Origin: Thioalkalivibrio sp. ALJ3
GTDB taxonomy: Bacteria > Pseudomonadota > Gammaproteobacteria > Ectothiorhodospirales > Ectothiorhodospiraceae
DNA length: 64,000 nt
Reading direction: 5' to 3'
NCBI RefSeq assembly: GCF_000377205.1
Contig: NZ_KB897905.1
Coordinates: 306,586 to 370,585 of the forward strand
The position numbers were made by a program, and so were the translations under genes. The notes under the pieces are model-generated. The model made no database searches and was not told the DNA's origin. It worked only from the letters and a program-made list of their open reading frames with translations. Below, piece after piece: positions 9,771-18,454 of the stretch; positions within the stretch are counted from its first letter, which is position 1; every line of letters starts with the position of its first letter.

Positions 9771-10258
9771 ACCGAGCACTGGGCATCCCCTGGCTGGTCG
9801 CCCTGACCCTGGTATTTGCACTGGCGCTATCCATCGTGCCCATGCCGGACACCCTGCCCCCGGCCCGGCCTGAATGGCTGTTGCTGACGCTGGTGTACTG
9901 GACCATGGCTTTCCCCCAGCGTATCGGTGTACTGACGGCTTTTGCCATGGGGCTGTTGCTGGACACCCTGCACGGCCAACTGCTTGGGCAAAACGCCATC
10001 GCCCTCGCGGTCGTGGCCTACATCGTGCTGCAGATCCACCCGCGACTGCGCGTTTATCCCCTGTGGCAGCAAGCCATCGTGATCGCCGTGATCACGGCGC
10101 TTTACAAGCTGTTGGCCCTGTGGCCGCAGGGCGCGATCGGACTGCCGCCCGGAAGCGCCTGGTACTGGGCCCCGGTGGCCACCAGCGCACTCGTCTGGCC
10201 CCTGATCTTTCTGCTGTTGCGCGACATGCGTCGACGCTGGCTGCTCCATCTAAGCTGA
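9767..10258 (+). CDS. mreD: Rod shape-determining protein MreD
   Basis: Small polytopic inner-membrane partner of MreC in the rod complex. The 163 residues contain about five hydrophobic segments, with the family pattern RPEWLLLTLVYW near residue 33 and the conserved GLLLDTLHGQLLGQNAIAL motif near 62-82. It ends in a basic cytoplasmic tail. The ATG overlaps the mreC stop by four bases. No terminator is obvious after it; the next gene begins 90 bp on. Confidence 0.95.
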   Translation: MNRALGIPWLVALTLVFALALSIVPMPDTLPPARPEWLLLTLVYWTMAFPQRIGVLTAFAMGLLLDTLHGQLLGQNAIALAVVAYIVLQIHPRLRVYPLWQQAIVIAVITALYKLLALWPQGAIGLPPGSAWYWAPVATSALVWPLIFLLLRDMRRRWLLHLS

Positions 10259-10318
10259 ACGCCCGAGGTCAGTCCCGGTCGAACGCCCCCAAAAGCTGTT
10301 CCATACTGTGTGCACCGA

Positions 10319-10336
10319 GGGAAACACTGATCAATG
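10319..10336 (+). repeat. Solitary copy of the GGGAAACACTGAT repeat
   Basis: GGGAAACACTGATCAATG differs from the MITE end at 38619 by one base over 18 (C for T). No matching inverted end is found nearby. It lies directly before the ribosome-binding site of the DUF1244 gene, 12 bp from the start codon. It points inner end first toward the gene, the opposite orientation to the copies at 3261, 38619 and 42775. Confidence 0.65.
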
Positions 10337-10348
10337 GAGATATCCACG

Positions 10349-10651
10349 ATGGATCCGAAGACCCGCACCGAGATCGAAGCCGCCGTCTTCCAGCGCCTTC
10401 TGCAACACCTGGATGAACGCAAGGATGTCCAGAACATCGACCTGATGAATCTCGCCGGCTTCTGCCGCAACTGCCTGTCCAAGTGGTACGTCGCGGCCGC
10501 CGAAGAACGCGGCGAGTCGATCGATTACGAGGGCGCCCGCGAGATCGTCTACGGCATGCCCTACAGCGAATGGAAGGAACGCTACCAGAAGGAAGCATCC
10601 GCCGAGCAGAAGGCGGCTTTCGACGCGAGCCAGAAATCGAATCATGCATGA
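10349..10651 (+). CDS. DUF1244 family protein
   Basis: A 100-residue cytoplasmic protein of the DUF1244 family, function unknown. The conserved core is present: LLQHLDERKDVQNIDLMNLAGFCRNCLSKWY, with the two cysteines of FCRNC, then GMPYSEWKERYQ near the C-terminus. The start at 10349 is preferred over the in-frame ATG at 10334, because GGAGA (10336-10340) sits eight bases upstream of it while the earlier ATG lies within the repeat and has no site. The stop overlaps the start of rnd by eight bases, suggesting coupled translation. Confidence 0.85.
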   Translation: MDPKTRTEIEAAVFQRLLQHLDERKDVQNIDLMNLAGFCRNCLSKWYVAAAEERGESIDYEGAREIVYGMPYSEWKERYQKEASAEQKAAFDASQKSNHA

Positions 10652-11819
10652 CCACGGGCTGATCGAGACGCCCGAAGACCTGCAGGCGTTCCTCGACTCC
10701 ATTGCCGGAACAGACTGGATCGCCCTGGACACCGAGTTCCTGCGCGAGAAGACCTACTACCCGCAGCTCTGCCTGATCCAGGCCGCCACGCTGGATCAGC
10801 TCGCCTGCATCGACCCGTTGCAACTCGATATCCAGCAACTGGCCCCTCTGTTCCGGGACCCGGGCATCACCAAGGTTTTCCACGCCGCTTCGCAGGACAT
10901 GGAGCTGCTGTATCGCGAATTGGGGTTTGTGCCCAGCCCGGTCTTCGACACCCAGATCGCGGCCAGCATGCTTGGCTACGGGGAACAGGTCGGCTACGCA
11001 AACCTGGTCAAGACCGTGCTCGAACGCGATCTCGACAAAAGCCAGACGCGGACCGACTGGTCCCGTCGGCCGCTAAGCGCAGAACAAATCCGCTATGCCG
11101 CGGACGATGTCCGCCACCTCGCAACGCTGTTCAATCGACTGTTGCACGAGCTGGACACCCACGACCGCATGCACTGGCTCCGCCCGGAGATGGAGGCCCT
11201 GAGCGATCCGGCACTGTACGAGCCGGACCCGGACCAAAGCTGGCAGCGAGTGTCGGGCGTGAAACGACTGAAGCCCAAGGAACGCGCCGTACTCAAGTGT
11301 GTCGCAGCCTGGCGCGAGCGCACTGCACAAAGCAGCAACCGACCCCGGCGTTGGGTGTTGTCCGATGATCTCCTGCTGGATATTGCGCGCCGCACACCGA
11401 GCACTGCCGAGGGCTTGCGCGAACTACGCCAGTTCCCCGGCGGGATGAAACCGGAACACATCAACTCGCTACTGGCAGCCATCAAGGAGGGGCAGGGCCT
11501 GCCGCGCGAAGATTGGCCGCATCTGCCCGAAAAGCCACGCCTTGGCGAACGCGACGAGGTCCTGGTCGATATCGGCATGGCGCTGCTACGCGAGTGCGCA
11601 CGCGAACATCAGATCAGCGCCTCTGCGATCGCACAGCGCAAGGATGTGGTCGAACTCCTGAAGAGTGGCGGCAAAAATGGCCGCCTGGCAAGCGGCTGGC
11701 GCCAGGAGATTGCAGGCCACACGATCCAAAGCTGGTTCAACGGCGAGAGCCGCCTTGTCTGCAGCCCCGGGAATGGGGTCGAACTCGAACCTCTGCCCGA
11801 CACGATTGCGGCGGAATAA
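10644..11819 (+). CDS. rnd: Ribonuclease D
   Basis: 3'-5' exoribonuclease that trims tRNA precursors. The 391 residues show the DEDD-type exonuclease motifs: ExoI ALDTEF (Asp29, Glu31), ExoII FHAASQDMELL and ExoIII YAADDVRHL with the preceding Tyr. HRDC-type helical domains follow (about 205-380), including the LARRTP-like segment DIARRTPSTAEGLRELRQFPGG. The start at 10644 overlaps the DUF1244 stop. The stop codon is embedded in the loop of a perfect hairpin (11804-11830). Confidence 0.95.
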   Translation: MHDHGLIETPEDLQAFLDSIAGTDWIALDTEFLREKTYYPQLCLIQAATLDQLACIDPLQLDIQQLAPLFRDPGITKVFHAASQDMELLYRELGFVPSPVFDTQIAASMLGYGEQVGYANLVKTVLERDLDKSQTRTDWSRRPLSAEQIRYAADDVRHLATLFNRLLHELDTHDRMHWLRPEMEALSDPALYEPDPDQSWQRVSGVKRLKPKERAVLKCVAAWRERTAQSSNRPRRWVLSDDLLLDIARRTPSTAEGLRELRQFPGGMKPEHINSLLAAIKEGQGLPREDWPHLPEKPRLGERDEVLVDIGMALLRECAREHQISASAIAQRKDVVELLKSGGKNGRLASGWRQEIAGHTIQSWFNGESRLVCSPGNGVELEPLPDTIAAE

Positions 11820-11830
11820 CCGCCGCAATC
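11804..11830 (+). terminator. Hairpin spanning the rnd stop codon
   Basis: A perfect 11-bp inverted repeat (GATTGCGGCGG at 11804-11814, CCGCCGCAATC at 11820-11830) has loop AATAA containing the rnd TAA. It lies between convergent genes and could end transcription from either side. No T-run follows on either strand, so it is at best an atypical terminator. Confidence 0.5.
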
Positions 11831-11848
11831 GACAAACGTCAAATCGGC

Positions 11849-12286
11849 TCAGGCCGCGGTCTTGTACACCCCGCGGCGCGGAGACTTCAAACGCCCCTGG
11901 CGCTTCAGATAGGCCAGAGTCTGCGAGATATTCTTGGTGTCCAGGCCGGCCTTCTCGGCGCGCTCCTTGATCTCCTTGGTCGCCATTTCGGATTTCTCGG
12001 CGACGATCTCGACCAGTTGCTGACTGACCGAGCTGCCTCCCCGGCCCCCACGCCGGCCACCACCAGCGCGACCAACGCGGCCGCCCAGCTCGCGTATCTG
12101 GCGCTCAAGCTCGTTGAGTTCCTTGCGGTGACGCGCGATCATCTCCTTGCGCTTTTCCATCAGCTTCTCGCGCTTCTTGCGGCGCTCCGCTTCCTGGCGC
12201 TCGGCTTCTTCCTTTTCCCGCTGACGGGCCAGGGCATACAGCTCTTCGGCGGAAAGTTCGGAGGCCTTCTTGCTATCCAGACTCAT
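11849..12286 (-). CDS. Coiled-coil, Arg/Gly-linker, winged-helix-like protein
   Basis: A 145-residue basic cytoplasmic protein that I cannot name. Residues 12-70 are almost wholly charged (repeated EKEEAERQEAERRKKREK-like heptads) and should form a long coiled coil. Residues 70-85 are a Gly/Arg linker (VGRAGGGRRGGRGG). Residues 87-142 resemble a small winged helix: a QQLVEIVAEK helix, a TKEIKERAEKAGLDTKNISQTLAYL recognition pair and a wing-like KRQGRLKSPRRGVYK. The layout suggests an oligomeric DNA- or RNA-binding protein; nucleoid association is an inference only. It is convergent with rnd and divergent from the SprT-like gene. Confidence 0.75.
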   Translation of the reverse strand: MSLDSKKASELSAEELYALARQREKEEAERQEAERRKKREKLMEKRKEMIARHRKELNELERQIRELGGRVGRAGGGRRGGRGGSSVSQQLVEIVAEKSEMATKEIKERAEKAGLDTKNISQTLAYLKRQGRLKSPRRGVYKTAA

Positions 12287-12419
12287 TTATATGACTCCTC
12301 GTTCGGAACTTCTCAATGACCAGAACGGCTCTCAATCCCTCGCACGCCCTAGACGAAATCTGCCGGACAGGAGAATATGATAAAAATGGAAGTAAATTAC
12401 AAGACCCCCCCGAAATCAA

Positions 12420-12908
12420 TTGACCAGGGACCAGGAAGCGAAGATTCACCAAAAGGTAAGGGAGCTTTACCGCAAGGCCAACCTCGACCTGCGGCACAGG
12501 ACACCCGAGGTACTCTTTGATCTGCGGGGAAAAGCTGCGGGGCAATGGCGCGTCCGCGACGGGCGTGAGCAACTTCGTTTCAACCCCGAGGCCTTTTCTC
12601 AGGACTGGGATGCACACTTCCCGGATACCGTTGCCCACGAAGTCGCGCACTCCCTTGTATATCGAGCATCCGAATGGCGGCGTGTTCGGCCCCACGGTGC
12701 GGAATGGCGAGCCTGGATGCAGACCTTTGGCTGCCAGCCACGAGTCACACACAACACGCCCCTGCAGGGCAGGAGGGTCAAGACCTATACGTATCGTTGC
12801 GCCTGCCAGACGCATGCGCTGAGTGCACGCCGGCATTACTTGATCCAACGACGCCGATACCGCTATGAGTGCCGGGAATGCGGGCAACGACTACGGCGGG
12901 AAAAATAA
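12420..12908 (+). CDS. SprT-like zinc metalloprotein
   Basis: A 162-residue protein of the SprT family with the zinc-metallopeptidase motif HEVAH (His73, Glu74, His77) and a downstream third ligand in RPHGAEW (His92). A C-terminal zinc ribbon is formed by CAC and CREC pairs around the conserved SARRHYLIQRRRYRYECRECG region, like E. coli SprT. The start is uncertain: TTG at 12420 gives a family-like N-terminus but has no ribosome-binding site. An ATG at 12386 with AGGAGA upstream is in another frame and reads MEVNYKTPPK before diverging, and a run of seven C lies between them (12405-12411). A frameshift or sequencing error there is possible. Confidence 0.8.
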   Translation: MTRDQEAKIHQKVRELYRKANLDLRHRTPEVLFDLRGKAAGQWRVRDGREQLRFNPEAFSQDWDAHFPDTVAHEVAHSLVYRASEWRRVRPHGAEWRAWMQTFGCQPRVTHNTPLQGRRVKTYTYRCACQTHALSARRHYLIQRRRYRYECRECGQRLRREK

Positions 12909-12945
12909 GCAACCGAAAACAACCTGCTAAAGATTTGGTTGACAC

Positions 12946-14205
12946 TCAACCATGCAGCCTAGGCTCCATCTCGGCCAGCACGCGGTCCACCGCACCGCGC
13001 CCTTCCTCGATCACAGAGCGCGCCGCATTGCCCATTGATCGTCGACATCCAGGATCGCGCAGCAAATCCGTGACTGAACGCCCCAGCGCCGCGGCATCCT
13101 GCACGCACCATAGCGCACCACGCTGTTCCAGCTGCTCAACCGCAAAAGCAAAATGCTCGGTACTGGGCCCCACAATCACCGGCAAACCAAGTGCGGCGGG
13201 CTCGAGTACGTTCTGCCCACCCTGGGGTACAAGACTCCCCCCCACAAAGGCAACATCCGCCGCCCCGAGATAGATGCCAATCTCGCCGATCGTATCGCCC
13301 ACCAGCACATCCACCGGCGGACTCGGAAACTGTGTGCGCCTCCCAACGGAAAACCCCGATTGCCTGGCCGCCTCGAAAGCAACATCAAAGCGATTGCGGT
13401 GACGCGGCACCCAGAACAGCACGGTACCGGGATGAGATTCGCGCACCACGCGGTGGGCCTCGAGCACGGCCTCTTCTTCGCCTTCCCGCGTACTGACCGC
13501 GACCCAGACCGGTACTCCCTCGGGCGCAACGGACGCACGCAGCTTCCCCGCCTGTTCATACCCAGGCGGCAATGCGCGATCGAACTTCAGATTCCCCATC
13601 ACCTGAACGCGCGCGTTCGACGCGCCCAGCTCGCGAAAGCCCCGCGCGGCCGACTCGTCCTGCGCGAGGATCTTCTCGGCACGTTCAAGGGTTTCCCGCA
13701 CCAGTGGCTGCAAACGCCGATACCGCTTCAGCGATCGCGGCGACAGCCGCGCGCTCACCAACCAGAGCGGAATACCGGCCCGTTCACAGGCGCGATAGAG
13801 ATTGGGCCAGAGTTCGGTCTCAATGATCAGAGCGGCGGCCGGGCGCGCTCGACGCAGGAATCGGCAAACGGCCCCGGGCAGGTCCAGCGGCAAGTAGGCA
13901 TGCTGAACGTCGTTCCCTAGAGCAGCCTCCACACGGGCCGCCCCTTCCGGGGTCGTGGTCGTCATCAGCAACGCGCGCCCCGGATAATGGCTGCGCAAGG
14001 CACGCGCGAGCGGCAGCGCGGCCTCTACCTCACCCACCGAGGCCGCATGGAGCCAGATGGAACCGGGTGCCAGCGACTCCCCGAACCCCAACCACTCGCG
14101 CCAGCGGGCGACCGGCACACCGTTCGCCCGCGCACGGCGCGCCAGCCGCGCCAGCAATGCCGGAGAGGCCAGTCGCAGCAGCGCGGTGTACAGGACCTGG
14201 CGCAT
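12946..14205 (-). CDS. waaA: 3-deoxy-D-manno-octulosonic acid (Kdo) transferase
   Basis: Membrane-associated GT30 glycosyltransferase that adds Kdo from CMP-Kdo to lipid IV-A, the first step of lipopolysaccharide core assembly. The 419 residues show the N-terminal anchor helix, WLHAASVGEVEAA, the ETELWPN motif, the GNLKFD motif, STREGEEE and the C-terminal GGSLVPQGGQNVLEP signature with EPAALG. The start at 14205 gives the standard N-terminus MRQVLYTALLRLASP; the longer frame upstream overlaps gmhB. Third gene of the minus-strand gmhA-gmhB-waaA set. A kdkA homologue at 31477 suggests that one Kdo is phosphorylated instead of a second Kdo being added. Confidence 0.95.
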   Translation of the reverse strand: MRQVLYTALLRLASPALLARLARRARANGVPVARWREWLGFGESLAPGSIWLHAASVGEVEAALPLARALRSHYPGRALLMTTTTPEGAARVEAALGNDVQHAYLPLDLPGAVCRFLRRARPAAALIIETELWPNLYRACERAGIPLWLVSARLSPRSLKRYRRLQPLVRETLERAEKILAQDESAARGFRELGASNARVQVMGNLKFDRALPPGYEQAGKLRASVAPEGVPVWVAVSTREGEEEAVLEAHRVVRESHPGTVLFWVPRHRNRFDVAFEAARQSGFSVGRRTQFPSPPVDVLVGDTIGEIGIYLGAADVAFVGGSLVPQGGQNVLEPAALGLPVIVGPSTEHFAFAVEQLEQRGALWCVQDAAALGRSVTDLLRDPGCRRSMGNAARSVIEEGRGAVDRVLAEMEPRLHG

Positions 14206-14218
14206 CACGGATAGCGGC

Positions 14219-14764
14219 TCAGTCGAGCCACGCAATGGCCTCGGGCAGGGCACGGATTCGAACGGCCCCGTCTTCGGCCAACCGCGATTCCGTGCCCGAC
14301 GGATCAAACAGTATTCGCGTACCAACCCCGGCTCGACGCCCCGCCTCGAGGTCGGAGGCGCGATCCCCTACGAGGACCGAACCGGGGAGATCCAGACCCA
14401 GGTCATCCCGCGCCCGCAGCAGCATGCCCGGCTCCGGCTTGCGATCAGGACAGGCTCGACGATAGTCGGGCTGCGCATCATGGGGGTGATGAGGACAGTG
14501 ATAGACCGCCTCGATGCGGCCGTCGCGCTCGGAAAAGCGCTTGCGCATCCAGTCCGTCAGCTGCCGGAATTCGCTGTCGCCGTAATAGCCGCGGCCAATC
14601 CCGGACTGGTTGGTGACGACCACCACCGGCCACTGACGGGCGGTCGCAGCCGCCACCAGCTCGAAGATCCCGGGGACAAACTCGACCTGGTCAGGGCGAT
14701 GCACGTAGCCATGGTCGACATTGATCACCCCGTCGCGGTCGAGAAACAGGGCACGCGCGCTCAC
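14219..14764 (-). CDS. gmhB: D-glycero-beta-D-manno-heptose-1,7-bisphosphate 7-phosphatase
   Basis: HAD-superfamily phosphatase that removes the 7-phosphate in ADP-heptose synthesis, between the kinase and adenylyltransferase steps of HldE. The 181 residues include HAD motif I LFLDRDGVIN, motif II VVTNQSGIGRG, a zinc-binding loop CPHHPHDAQPDYRRACPDRKPEPGM with Cys and His ligands, and motif III VGDRASDLEAG. The start is GTG 14764, whose GTGA overlaps the TGA of gmhA; the upstream extension would lie inside gmhA. It is followed by waaA after a 13-bp gap. Confidence 0.94.
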   Translation of the reverse strand: MSARALFLDRDGVINVDHGYVHRPDQVEFVPGIFELVAAATARQWPVVVVTNQSGIGRGYYGDSEFRQLTDWMRKRFSERDGRIEAVYHCPHHPHDAQPDYRRACPDRKPEPGMLLRARDDLGLDLPGSVLVGDRASDLEAGRRAGVGTRILFDPSGTESRLAEDGAVRIRALPEAIAWLD

Positions 14765-15366
14765 GCCGACCCCGAGCGTTCCTGATCGGCCACCAGCGCA
14801 TCCTCGACGATCCCGCACAGCAGATGCCCGATCAGCCCGTGGACCTCCTGCACCCGTGCGGTGGCGGCATCGGGCACCCGCAGCACATGATCCGCGGGAT
14901 GCGTCTCCGGCAGCCCCTTCTCGCCGGTCAGGGCAACGGTCACCAACCCACGCTGACGCGCCACCCCGAGGGCCTCAAGCACGTTGGGCGAATGCCCGGA
15001 TGTACTGATCCCGACGAACACATCACCCGGCTGCCCCAGCGCCTCGACCTGACGCGAGAACACATGCTCGTAGCCAAAATCGTTACCGATCGCCGTCAGC
15101 ACCGAGGTATCGGTGGTCAACGCAATCGCCGCCGCACCCGGGCGCACCGCCCGATAACGGCACACAATCTCCGCCGCAATGTGCTGCGCATCCGCCGCGC
15201 TACCACCATTGCCCGCCAGCAGCACCTTGCCGCCTGCACGCAAGATACGCAGCCAAACTTGCGCAACGAGCTCGACCTCGGCGACAAATTCCGCATCGTC
15301 GGCCAGGCGCCCAAATAACCGGCTCGCCGCCGCCAACTCTTTCACGATCCCGTTGCGCAATCCCAT
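14761..15366 (-). CDS. gmhA: Sedoheptulose 7-phosphate isomerase
   Basis: SIS-domain isomerase that makes D-glycero-D-manno-heptose 7-phosphate, the first step of ADP-heptose synthesis. The 201-residue product contains the sugar-phosphate binding LLAGNGGSAADAQHIAAE motif, the SVLTAIGNDFGYEHVFSRQ segment and the GISTSGHSPNVLEAL motif. ATG 15366 is chosen because GGGAG lies nine bases upstream; a TTG eight codons earlier is weaker. First gene of the minus-strand operon. It diverges from msbA across 188 bp in which I found no clear promoter. Confidence 0.93.
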   Translation of the reverse strand: MGLRNGIVKELAAASRLFGRLADDAEFVAEVELVAQVWLRILRAGGKVLLAGNGGSAADAQHIAAEIVCRYRAVRPGAAAIALTTDTSVLTAIGNDFGYEHVFSRQVEALGQPGDVFVGISTSGHSPNVLEALGVARQRGLVTVALTGEKGLPETHPADHVLRVPDAATARVQEVHGLIGHLLCGIVEDALVADQERSGSA

Positions 15367-15554
15367 TCTCCGCTGCTCCCAACCGGGCAAAGTACCTCGC
15401 TCCCATTGACTCCGACAAGCCGCGCAATACGCACTCTACGTACGGCTGGAGCCGGGGAACGAGCCCTGCTTCTGGTAGCATGGCGGCTTTTGCCGGGGCT
15501 GGCCACCGGACCCATGACGGCCGGTCCACGGCAAGCACCCCAAGAAGGATCCGG

Positions 15555-17375
15555 ATGAAAGGCAAAGGAAAACGCGTCAAGCCCACCCGCCCCACAGCGG
15601 GGACCTCGTGGGAGCTTTACCGGCGCATCTTCGAATTCATCAAGCCCTACTGGCGCCTTGGAATCGTGGCCATTGTCGCGATGATCATGGCGGCTGCGGG
15701 ACAGACGGCCTTTGCCTGGATCATCCAGCCCCTGGTGGATGGCACCTTCATCGAACAGGATCCGGCAGCCCGCGTATGGGTGCCACTGGGACTGGTGGCC
15801 ATCTTTGTCTACTACGGCGCCACCACCTTTGCCTCCGACTACACGGTGGCCTGGATTGGGCGCAAGGTGGTCAAGGACATCCGCCAGGCCGTGTTCGAGC
15901 AATATCTGCGCCTGCCGGCGGCCTTCTTTGACCGACATTCGCCGGGCACCCTGCTCGCGAAGCTGACCTACAACGTCAACCAGATCAGCTCCGCAGCGTC
16001 CCGCGCCATCGTTGTACTGATTCGTGACTCCTTCACCGTGCTGTTCCTTATGGCCTATATGGCTTACCTCAGTGGATGGCTCGTACTGATCGTCTTCACG
16101 CTCGCGCCGGTAGTCGCCCTGGTCATCACCGGCGCGAACCGGCAATTCCGCAAGATCAGCCGACGCATGCAGCGCTCCGTGGGCGACTATGCACAGATTG
16201 CGGAGGACGGCATCCGCGGACAGGCCGAGGTGAAGATTTTCGGTGCCACGGATTACGAAGCGGCTCGCTTCGACGACACCAACACCCGCTTTCACCGCCA
16301 GGCCATGCGCCACAAAGCGGTGCAGGCCGCCGCCCAGCCGCTGTCACAGCTGGGCGCCATCGTCGCCCTGGCCGTGATCGTGTATCTCGCCACGATGGAT
16401 GTCATCCTGGAGGCGATTACGCCAGGCGGCATGATCTCGTTCATCGCCGCCATGCTGCTGATGCTGCCCCCCCTGAAGCGCATCGTGGGGGTCAACGCTG
16501 CAATTCAAAAGGCACTGGCCGCAGGCGAAAGCGTATTCGAGGTACTCGACACGCCTGCCGAACCTGACCACGGTCAGCGTCCGCTGGAACAGACCAATGG
16601 GCGCATCGAATTCAAGCACGTGGGCTTTCGCTACCCCACCAGTCATGACCGGGTGCTGAAGGACATCAGCCTGACCGTGGAGCCAGGGCAGACCGTGGCA
16701 CTCGTCGGCCGCTCCGGCAGCGGCAAGACCAGCCTCGCGCGGTTACTGCCCCGCTTTTACGAGATTGAGGAAGGCGAGATCCGGCTGGATGGTCACCCGA
16801 TCCAGGAATACCGCCTGCGTGACCTGCGGGCACAAATGGCCCTGGTAAGCCAGCACGTCGTGCTGTTCAACGACACCCTCGGCCACAACATCGCCTACGG
16901 GCTCAATCGCGAACCCTCGCTCGACGAGCTGCGCGAGGCGGCGCGCGCGGCGAACGCCCTGGACTTCATCGACGAACTGCCCGACGGGTTTGATACCGTG
17001 GTTGGCGAGAACGGGATCATGCTCTCCGGTGGCCAGCGCCAGCGGGTCGCCATCGCCCGTGCAATCCTGAAGGACGCCCCGATCCTGATTCTGGACGAGG
17101 CCACCTCGGCACTGGACACGGAATCCGAACAGAAGATCCAGAATGCGCTGGAACGGCTGATGGAAAACCGCACCACGCTGGTCATCGCCCATCGGCTCTC
17201 TACCATCGAGAATGCCGACCGCATCGTGGTACTGGATCAGGGACGTATCATCGAAGCCGGCACCCATGCGGAACTGCTCGAGCGAAACGGGCACTACGCC
17301 GCGCTGCAAATGGCCCAGTTCGAGGAAGCGCCCGAGCCGGCTGATCACGCGGATGACGATGCCTCCGCTCCCTGA
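15555..17375 (+). CDS. msbA: Lipid A export ATP-binding/permease protein MsbA
   Basis: Homodimeric type IV ABC exporter that flips lipid A-core across the inner membrane. The 606 residues hold an N-terminal transmembrane domain with six helices (about 25-320) and a C-terminal ATPase with Walker A GRSGSGKTS, the Q-loop, signature LSGGQRQR, Walker B ILILDEATSALD and the H-loop AHRLS. The start at 15555 is supported by AAGGA upstream and by the basic N-terminus MKGKGKRVK; the frame extends further up without a site. Gene context (Kdo, heptose, acyltransferase) supports MsbA rather than another exporter. First gene of msbA-lpxL-GT9-GT4. Confidence 0.95.
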   Translation: MKGKGKRVKPTRPTAGTSWELYRRIFEFIKPYWRLGIVAIVAMIMAAAGQTAFAWIIQPLVDGTFIEQDPAARVWVPLGLVAIFVYYGATTFASDYTVAWIGRKVVKDIRQAVFEQYLRLPAAFFDRHSPGTLLAKLTYNVNQISSAASRAIVVLIRDSFTVLFLMAYMAYLSGWLVLIVFTLAPVVALVITGANRQFRKISRRMQRSVGDYAQIAEDGIRGQAEVKIFGATDYEAARFDDTNTRFHRQAMRHKAVQAAAQPLSQLGAIVALAVIVYLATMDVILEAITPGGMISFIAAMLLMLPPLKRIVGVNAAIQKALAAGESVFEVLDTPAEPDHGQRPLEQTNGRIEFKHVGFRYPTSHDRVLKDISLTVEPGQTVALVGRSGSGKTSLARLLPRFYEIEEGEIRLDGHPIQEYRLRDLRAQMALVSQHVVLFNDTLGHNIAYGLNREPSLDELREAARAANALDFIDELPDGFDTVVGENGIMLSGGQRQRVAIARAILKDAPILILDEATSALDTESEQKIQNALERLMENRTTLVIAHRLSTIENADRIVVLDQGRIIEAGTHAELLERNGHYAALQMAQFEEAPEPADHADDDASAP

Positions 17376-17446
17376 GCCGGGCAGCCGGGTATGCGATGTA
17401 CAATATGCTGCTTCCGGCCCTTGCCTGACAGGATCTGCCCCGCGCG

Positions 17447-18454
17447 ATGAAAGGCCCGCGTAGCGACAACGCCCTACACCCGTCCAACTGGGGGCAAACC
17501 ACTGCGATCGCCGCTCTGTGGCTTATTGCGCGCCTGCCGTGGCGCTGGGCCATTGGCCTGGGCGAAACCTTGGGCGGAGCGCTCTACCACGTGGCGAAAT
17601 CACGCCGCTACGTCGTACGCCGAAATCTGGAGCTGTGCTTCCCGGAGCTGTCGGAAACCCAGCGCGAGGAATGGGTGCGCGCCAACTTCCGCTATACCGG
17701 GCGCGGCCTCGCCGAAGTCGCCCTGGGCTGGCTAGGCGGCAAGGCCGTCGACCGGATTCCCTGCCGCATCGATGGTCTGCATCACCTGCGTGCCGCCGCC
17801 GAAGAAGGCGCCCCCGTGATTCTGCTGTCCGGCCATTTCAGTTGCATCGAATTGGCCGGAAGGCTGTTCGGCCAGCGCGCCGAGATGGCCGTGATCTACA
17901 AACCGATGGAGAAAAAACCCGTGCTCGAGCGCGCCATGAAGAAGGGGCGCGAAAAAAGCCTGAGCCGAGCGATCTCCAAGGACGACATCCGCGGCATTTT
18001 GCGCACGCTCAAGGCCGGGGTTCCGGTCTGGTATGCAGGCGATCAGAACATTCGCCAGGCAGATCTGGTCTTCGCCCCGTTTTTTGGACAGCCAGCGGCC
18101 ACCACCACCGGCCTTTCCCGTCTCGCCAGCATGGGCAAGGCACGCGTGCTGCCGTTGTTCTATCGCGTGGACTCACAGGAGGGTGGCTACGAGATCGTGA
18201 TCGGGCCGCCTCTGGAGAACTACCCCTCCGGCGACCGAACCGCGGATGCGGCGCGAATGAACCAGGTCCTGGAAGAGGCCGTGCGAGCCTATCCGCAGCA
18301 ATATTTCTGGGCACACCGACGCTTCAAGACCCAGCCCGAGGGAGCCCCGGACCCCTATCCGGGCATTCGCAGCAAACACATCGGTCGCCTGCCGTGGCAG
18401 AAAAACAAGCTCAAAAAGAAGAACAAGCGGAAGACGCCCGGTGACGACTCCTGA
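17447..18454 (+). CDS. lpxL: Lipid A biosynthesis acyltransferase (LpxL/HtrB family)
   Basis: Inner-membrane acyltransferase of the LpxL/LpxM family that adds a secondary acyl chain to Kdo-lipid A. The 335 residues have an N-terminal hydrophobic anchor (about 20-50) and the catalytic HX4E motif HFSCIE (His130, Glu135), followed by YKPMEKK, VWYAGDQN and the FFGQPAATTTGLSRLA substrate motif. The C-terminus is a Lys-rich tail (KNKLKKKNKRK). LpxL versus LpxM (or a palmitoleoyl variant) cannot be decided from sequence. It overlaps the next gene by 14 bp. Confidence 0.9.
   Translation: MKGPRSDNALHPSNWGQTTAIAALWLIARLPWRWAIGLGETLGGALYHVAKSRRYVVRRNLELCFPELSETQREEWVRANFRYTGRGLAEVALGWLGGKAVDRIPCRIDGLHHLRAAAEEGAPVILLSGHFSCIELAGRLFGQRAEMAVIYKPMEKKPVLERAMKKGREKSLSRAISKDDIRGILRTLKAGVPVWYAGDQNIRQADLVFAPFFGQPAATTTGLSRLASMGKARVLPLFYRVDSQEGGYEIVIGPPLENYPSGDRTADAARMNQVLEEAVRAYPQQYFWAHRRFKTQPEGAPDPYPGIRSKHIGRLPWQKNKLKKKNKRKTPGDDS

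Noticed and set aside
12909-12945. GGTTG-ACACT-CAACC hairpin as waaA terminator
   Set aside because: The stem is only five base pairs with no U-tract on either strand.
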